Below are positions 59,554 to 64,000 of a stretch of DNA of 64,000 bases, piece after piece (position 1 is the stretch's first letter; every line of letters begins with the position of its first letter). The notes beneath the pieces are model-generated. The model did no database searches, was not told the DNA's origin, and saw nothing but the letters and a program-made list of their open reading frames with translations. The DNA lies in assembly GCF_006716745.1 (NCBI RefSeq), contig NZ_VFPP01000001.1, forward strand, positions 7,637,386-7,701,385, given 5' to 3'. The DNA comes from Saccharothrix saharensis (GTDB lineage: Bacteria; Actinomycetota; Actinomycetes; Mycobacteriales; Pseudonocardiaceae). The position numbers and the translations under genes were made by a program.

Positions 59554-60521
59554 GCCCCGAGGGTCTTGTCCTTGTCGTCGTGCATCAGGTACAGCGCGAA
59601 GTTGTCCACGCCGACCTCGCGCAGCTCCTGCAACCGGTCCACGTGTGCGGACGCCGGGCCGAGCAGGCAGAACCGGTCCACGATCGAGTCCGGCACGAAG
59701 TCCGTCGACCGGTTGCCGGCCCTGCCGTGGTGGCTGTAGTCGTAGCCCTCCCGGCCCTTGATGTAGTCGGTCAGCGCGGTCGGCACCGCGCCCGAGTCGC
59801 CGTACCGGGCGACCAGGTCGGCCACGTGGTTGCCGACCATGCCGCCGAACCAGCGAAGCTGGTCGCGCTGGTGCGCCAGGTCCGTGCCCACGTACGCGGG
59901 TGCGGCCACGCACATGGTGATCGTCGACGGGTCGCGGCCCGCGGCCACCGCGGCCTCGCGCACGCTCCCGATCGTCCACCGCGCGATGTCCACGTCCGCG
60001 GTCTGGAGGATGAACCCGTCCGCCTGCTCGCCGACCATCTTCAACGCCTTCGGCCCGTACGCGGCCATCCACACCTCCAGCTTGCCGTCACGCACCCAGG
60101 GGATGCGCACCGGCGTGCCGTGGTGCTCGACCTCCTTGCCCTCGGCCAGGTCCTTGATGACCGTCATGGCCCGGCCCAGGGCGGCCAGCGAGGCGGGCTT
60201 CTGCCCGATCACCCGGCGCGCCGAGTCGCCGCGCCCGATGCCGCACACCGTGCGGTTGCCGAACATGTCGTTCAGCGTGGCGAACAACGACGCCGTCACC
60301 GACCAGTCCCGGGTGCTCGGGTTGGTCACCATCGGCCCGACGACCAGGTCCTTCGTCGCCGCCAGCACCTGCGAGTAGATGACAAACGGCTCCTGCCACA
60401 GCACGACCGAGTCGAACGTCCAGCCGTAGCGGAACCCGTTGTCCTCGGCGGCCTTCATGCCGGCCACGACGTCCCGCGCGGGCGGGTCGGTCTGGAGCAC
60501 TACCCCGAAGTCCACGTCCAC
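59523..60521 (-). CDS. LLM-class F420-dependent oxidoreductase (TIGR03842-like)
   Basis: A luciferase-like flavin/F420 enzyme of 332 residues, GTG start 3 nt after the hydantoinase stop. The F420-type features are DFGVVLQTDPPARDVV at the start, GIGRGDSARRVIGQKPASLA, and YGPKALKMVGEQADGFILQ. It belongs to the group found with hydantoinase/dihydropyrimidinase genes. It may reduce or oxidise a pyrimidine or hydantoin intermediate using F420. Because no classical dihydropyrimidine dehydrogenase is in the operon so far, it could take that reductive step; this is inferred only. Confidence 0.85.
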   Translation of the reverse strand: MDVDFGVVLQTDPPARDVVAGMKAAEDNGFRYGWTFDSVVLWQEPFVIYSQVLAATKDLVVGPMVTNPSTRDWSVTASLFATLNDMFGNRTVCGIGRGDSARRVIGQKPASLAALGRAMTVIKDLAEGKEVEHHGTPVRIPWVRDGKLEVWMAAYGPKALKMVGEQADGFILQTADVDIARWTIGSVREAAVAAGRDPSTITMCVAAPAYVGTDLAHQRDQLRWFGGMVGNHVADLVARYGDSGAVPTALTDYIKGREGYDYSHHGRAGNRSTDFVPDSIVDRFCLLGPASAHVDRLQELREVGVDNFALYLMHDDKDKTLGAYGDEVVGRV

Positions 60522-60524
60522 CCC

Positions 60525-61910
60525 TCACACCAGGTACTGGTTCAGCTCGCGGGCCAGGAACTTCCCGTGCCCGGCCGCGCCGTGGAACCCGCCCGCGTCC
60601 ACGACCACCCGGCCGCGGGACAGCACCGTGTCGACCTTGCCGGTGATCTCCATGCCCTCGTACGCCGAGTAGTCGACGTTCATGTGGTGCGTGGCCGCGG
60701 AGATGACCTGCTGTGCGCTCGGGTCGTACACGACGATGTCGGCGTCCGCCCCGGGCGCGATGACGCCCTTGCGGGGGTGCAGGCCGAACATGCGCGCGGG
60801 CGTGGTCGAGCAGATCTCCACCCACCGCTCCAGCGTGATCTCACCGGCGACCACGCCTTGGTGCAGCAGGTCCACCCGGTGCTCGACGCCCGGCATCCCG
60901 TTGGGGATCTTGGAGAAGTCGCCCCGGCCCAGCTCCTTCTGGTCCTTGAAGCAGAACGGGCAGTGGTCGGTCGACACCACCGACAGGTCGTTGGTGCGCA
61001 GGCCCCGCCACAGCTCGGACTGGTGCTCCTTGGGCCGCAGCGGGGGAGAGGCGACGTACTTCGAGCCCTGGAAGTCCGGCTTCGCCAGGTCCTCCAGCGA
61101 CAGGTACAGGTACTGCGGGCACGTCTCGGCGAACACGTTCTGCCCGGTGTCGCGCGCCTTCGTCACCGCGTCCAGCGCCTGCGCGGCGGACAGGTGCACG
61201 ATGTAGAGCGGCGACCCGGTGACCTTGGCCAGCGTGATGGCGCGCGAGGTGGCTTCGCCCTCCAGCTCGGCGGGCCGCGTCAGGCCGTGCTCGACGGGGT
61301 CCGTGCGGCCCTGCGCGAGCGCTTGCGCGACCAGTTGGTCGATCGCGATGCCGTTCTCCGCGTGCATCATGATCGTCGCGCCGGTCTCGCGGGCCTTCTG
61401 CATCGCGCGCAGGATCTCGCCGTCGGTGGCGTAGAAGACGCCGGGGTAGGCCATGAACATCTTGAACGTGTTCACGCCCGCGTCGATGCAGGACTCCATC
61501 TCCTTCAACGACGTGTCCGTGACGTCGGAGACGATCATGTGGAAGCCGTAGTCGACCGCGCACCGGCCGTCCGCCTTGCCGTGCCACTTGTCCAGGGTGG
61601 ACAGCAGCGAGGAACCCTTGGGCTGCACGGCGAAGTCGATGATCGTGGTGGTGCCGCCCCACGCGGCGGCGATCGTGCCGGTCTCGAACGTGTCGGCGGA
61701 GAACGTGCCGCCGAACGGCATCTCCATGTGGGTGTGCGCGTCGATGCCGCCGGGGATCACGTACTTGCCGGTGGCGTCGATCGTCGCGTCCGCCTGCACC
61801 GGGAAGCCCGGCGCGAGCAGCGCGACGATCTTCTCGCCGTCCACCAGCACGTCGGCCGCCACGGCGCCGGTGGCGTTGACCACCGTGCCGCCCTTGATCA
61901 GAGTGCTCAC
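60525..61910 (-). CDS. Dihydropyrimidinase / D-hydantoinase
   Basis: An amidohydrolase of 461 residues that opens the ring of dihydrouracil or hydantoins. Metal motifs are HTHMEM (near residue 60), the carboxylated-lysine segment NTFKMFMAYPG, MHAEN, YIVHLSAA and STDHCPF, all intact. The GTG at 61910 overlaps the stop of the amidohydrolase gene (GTGA). Its product would be an N-carbamoyl amino acid for the enzyme encoded upstream. The short gap to the oxidoreductase gene implies co-transcription. Confidence 0.92.
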   Translation of the reverse strand: MSTLIKGGTVVNATGAVAADVLVDGEKIVALLAPGFPVQADATIDATGKYVIPGGIDAHTHMEMPFGGTFSADTFETGTIAAAWGGTTTIIDFAVQPKGSSLLSTLDKWHGKADGRCAVDYGFHMIVSDVTDTSLKEMESCIDAGVNTFKMFMAYPGVFYATDGEILRAMQKARETGATIMMHAENGIAIDQLVAQALAQGRTDPVEHGLTRPAELEGEATSRAITLAKVTGSPLYIVHLSAAQALDAVTKARDTGQNVFAETCPQYLYLSLEDLAKPDFQGSKYVASPPLRPKEHQSELWRGLRTNDLSVVSTDHCPFCFKDQKELGRGDFSKIPNGMPGVEHRVDLLHQGVVAGEITLERWVEICSTTPARMFGLHPRKGVIAPGADADIVVYDPSAQQVISAATHHMNVDYSAYEGMEITGKVDTVLSRGRVVVDAGGFHGAAGHGKFLARELNQYLV

Positions 61911-62749
61911 GGCTTCACCAGGCCCTCGTAGGTGTCGGGGCGGCGGTCGCGGTAGAACGCCCACAGGTCGCGCACCTCGGCCAGCAGGTCCATGTCCAGG
62001 TCGCGGACCACAATCTCCTCCTCCGTGTCGGAGGCCGCCTCGCCCACCAGTTGGCCGCGCGGGTCGGCGAAGTAGGACTGGCCGTAGAACTCGTTGTCGC
62101 CCAGCGGTTCCACGCCGACGCGGTTGATCGTGCCGACGTAGTACTCGTTGGCCACCGCCGCCGCGGTCTGCTCCAGCCGCCACAGGTACTCCGACAGGCC
62201 GCGGCTGGTCGCCGACGGGTTGAACACGATCTGGGCGCCGTTCAGCCCCAGCGCCCGCCAGCCCTCCGGGAAGTGCCGCTCGTAGCAGATGTAGACGCCG
62301 ACCTTGCCCACCGCGGTGTCGAACACCGGGTAGCCGAGGTTGCCCGGCTTGAAGTAGAACTTCTCCCAGAACCCCTTGACCTGCGGGATGTGGTTCTTGC
62401 GGTGCTTGCCGAGGTAGGTGCCGTCGGCGTCGATCACCGCGGCGGTGTTGTAGTAGACCCCCGGTTGCTCCTCCTCGTACATCGGCACGACGAGCACCAC
62501 GCCCAGCTGCCCGGCCAGCTCGCACATCAGGTCCGTGGTCGGGCCGTCGGGGATGCCCTCGGTGTAGGAGTAGTAGTCCGCGTCCTGCACCTGGCAGAAG
62601 TACGGGCCGTAGAACAACTCCTGCAGGCACACCACCTGCGCGCCCTGCGACGCGGCGGAGCGGACCGCCTCGACCGCGTTCGCGATCATCGACCCCTTGT
62701 CGCCGGTCCACTTCTGCTGCACCAGACCGGCTCGGATGACGTTGCTCAC
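61907..62749 (-). CDS. Carbon-nitrogen hydrolase (N-carbamoyl-beta-alanine / N-carbamoyl-amino acid amidohydrolase)
   Basis: A nitrilase-superfamily enzyme of 280 residues with the Glu-Lys-Cys triad (Glu44 in LQELFYGPYF, Lys118 in KHRKNHIP and Cys155 in YICYERHF). It would release beta-alanine or an amino acid, CO2 and ammonia from the carbamoyl compound made by the hydantoinase. It overlaps the transporter and hydantoinase genes by 4 nt each. Its sequence style (PSATSRGLSEYLWRLEQTA) is that of beta-ureidopropionase-type enzymes. Confidence 0.92.
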   Translation of the reverse strand: MSNVIRAGLVQQKWTGDKGSMIANAVEAVRSAASQGAQVVCLQELFYGPYFCQVQDADYYSYTEGIPDGPTTDLMCELAGQLGVVLVVPMYEEEQPGVYYNTAAVIDADGTYLGKHRKNHIPQVKGFWEKFYFKPGNLGYPVFDTAVGKVGVYICYERHFPEGWRALGLNGAQIVFNPSATSRGLSEYLWRLEQTAAAVANEYYVGTINRVGVEPLGDNEFYGQSYFADPRGQLVGEAASDTEEEIVVRDLDMDLLAEVRDLWAFYRDRRPDTYEGLVKP

Positions 62750-64000
62750 GCGTTCTCCCTCCGTGGCGCCAGCGCCAGGTAGACGAGCATGCCGCCGACC
62801 AGGCCGACGACCCAGTTGTAGTCGTAGAGCGGTTTGAGGAACGGGATCAGGCCGTCGGCCGGGAACGGCCCGTTGTACGCGCCGCCGACCGCGAGCACCG
62901 AGCCCACCAGCGTGGCGACGACCGCCCGCCAGTTCCAGCCCGCCGTGAACCAGTACGCGCCCCGCCCGGCCAGGTACAGGTCGGGCAGCTCCAGCCGGGT
63001 CTTGTTCAGCACCCAGTAGCCGGCGACGAACACGCCCGCCACGGAGGCCAGCAGGCCGCCGTAGAAGCCCAGCCAGGCGAAGATGTAGATGCCGGGGTCG
63101 GAGATCAGCCGCCACGGCTGGATCACGATGCCGATCACGCCGGTGATCAGGCCGCCGACCGCGAACGTGATCTTCTTCGGGAAGGCGTTGGAGAAGTCGT
63201 AGGACGGGCTCACCACGTTCGCCGCCAGGTTCGCCGACACCGTCGCCAGCACCAGCGCCACCAACGCGACGAGCACGACCGCGGTGCTGTCGAACCGGCT
63301 CGCCAGCTCCGCCGGGTCCCAGATCGCCTCGCCGTACAGCGCCATCGCGCCGGACGTGGTCAGGATGGCCACGATCGCGATGAACGACATCGTCGTGGGC
63401 AACCCCAGGATCTGGCCGACCACCTGCTTGCGCTGGCTGCCGCCGAACCGGGTGAAGTCCGGCATGTTCAGCGACAGCGTCGACCAGAACGCGATCATGC
63501 CCATCAGCGACGGGAAGAACACCTTCCAGAAGTCGGCGCCCCAGCCGAGCTTCGACGGCTCCGACAGGATCGGGCCGAACCCGCCCGCCTTCACCGCCAC
63601 GTACCCGAGCAGGACCAGGAAACCGACGCTGACCAGCGGCGCGGTCCAGTTCTCGAACCGGCGGATCGCCTCCATGCCGCGCCAGATGATCAGCATCTGC
63701 ACCACCCAGAACGCCAGGAAGCACAGCCACAGCGTCCACACCTGGCCCAGCACGACCGGCGCGTTCACCCACCCGTCGCCCGCCAGCCGGCCCACGATCA
63801 CGTGCAGCGCCTTGCCGCCGACCCAGGTCTGGATGCCGAACCAGGCGCACGCGATGAACGCCCGCAGCAGCGCCACCAGGTTCGCGCCGCGCACCCCGTA
63901 GAACGCGCGGGCGAACACCGGGAACGGGATGCCGTACTTCGTGCCCGCGTGGCTGTTGAGCAGCATCGGGACCAGCACGATCAGGTTGCCCAGGGTGATG
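62746..64000 (-). CDS. NCS1-family nucleobase/hydantoin transporter, 5' end outside window
   Basis: The C-terminal 418 codons or so of a cation symporter of the NCS1 group, continuing past the right edge (the frame is open through 64000, with LGNLIVLVPMLLNSHAGTKY). The conserved HAGTKYGIPFPVFARAFYGV region, WFGIQTWVGGKAL and the PDFTRF segment identify uracil, allantoin or hydantoin transporters. It has about 10 visible helices. It is the first visible gene of the catabolic operon and brings in the substrate. Confidence 0.92.
   Translation of the reverse strand, partial: ITLGNLIVLVPMLLNSHAGTKYGIPFPVFARAFYGVRGANLVALLRAFIACAWFGIQTWVGGKALHVIVGRLAGDGWVNAPVVLGQVWTLWLCFLAFWVVQMLIIWRGMEAIRRFENWTAPLVSVGFLVLLGYVAVKAGGFGPILSEPSKLGWGADFWKVFFPSLMGMIAFWSTLSLNMPDFTRFGGSQRKQVVGQILGLPTTMSFIAIVAILTTSGAMALYGEAIWDPAELASRFDSTAVVLVALVALVLATVSANLAANVVSPSYDFSNAFPKKITFAVGGLITGVIGIVIQPWRLISDPGIYIFAWLGFYGGLLASVAGVFVAGYWVLNKTRLELPDLYLAGRGAYWFTAGWNWRAVVATLVGSVLAVGGAYNGPFPADGLIPFLKPLYDYNWVVGLVGGMLVYLALAPRRENA

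Overview
This 64 kb window is a stretch of high-GC actinomycete chromosome. The features seen are very GC-rich codons, many GTG and TTG starts, 4-base stop/start overlaps inside operons, mycobacterial-type phosphatidylinositol mannoside (PIM) genes, a four-gene conservon, DUF5753/DUF397 regulator pairs and an F420-type oxidoreductase. Together they point to a filamentous actinomycete, most likely of the order Pseudonocardiales (Saccharothrix, Actinosynnema or Lentzea type). The order is an inference; no rRNA, tRNA, phage, transposase or CRISPR was found.

Left third (1-25 kb). The window opens inside the ligase part of a polynucleotide kinase-phosphatase (RNA repair). It continues with a small membrane protein behind a 44-bp palindrome, a secreted propeller protein, a complete four-gene ABC importer (binding lipoprotein, two permeases, ATPase), an orphan gene, an LVIVD-repeat secreted protein and a DUF305 lipoprotein. 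Next come a drug-type ABC exporter with its own histidine kinase and response regulator, then a purine catabolic operon (xanthine dehydrogenase FAD, Fe-S and Mo subunits, an 8-oxoguanine-type deaminase, a nucleoside deaminase) divergent from a PucR-type regulator. A DUF1996 protein and a second secreted propeller follow.

Middle (25-44 kb). A complete conservon (sensor kinase, roadblock, DUF742, small GTPase) faces a two-gene cassette of a DMATS-type aromatic prenyltransferase and a tryptophanase, predicted to act on tryptophan/indole. After a 3-hydroxyacyl-CoA dehydrogenase, a serine hydrolase and a CAP-domain protein comes an amine catabolic region. It holds an APC permease, a glutamine-synthetase-like ligase, a C26 gamma-glutamyl hydrolase, an aldehyde dehydrogenase, an SDR and a GntR regulator, the layout of a gamma-glutamylation pathway for ethanolamine or polyamines. 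A frameshifted membrane gene lies between the permease and the rest. A small HTH gene and a Clp-N-domain gene follow, behind two copies of a 16-bp palindrome.

Right third (44-64 kb). thrS and a HIT-domain gene are followed 6.1 kb later by pgsA, a PIM acyltransferase, pimA and a NUDIX gene. In mycobacteria these six are one contiguous operon. The material in between holds a stand-alone adenylation enzyme, a six-helix NADPH-oxidase-like flavoreductase and an enoyl-CoA hydratase (together resembling a split version of the fungal TmpL protein), a SigL-type sigma/anti-sigma pair and an XRE regulator. The window ends with a PH-domain protein, a DUF4240 protein, an XRE-DUF5753/DUF397 pair and a minus-strand operon for hydantoin or dihydropyrimidine breakdown (NCS1 transporter running off the edge, N-carbamoyl amidohydrolase, hydantoinase, F420-type oxidoreductase).

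Most intergenic spaces between convergent genes carry strong hairpins. A repeat family built on GAGTGTCGAACGCTC-like units occurs at two distant intergenic sites (about 11.5 and 47.3 kb).
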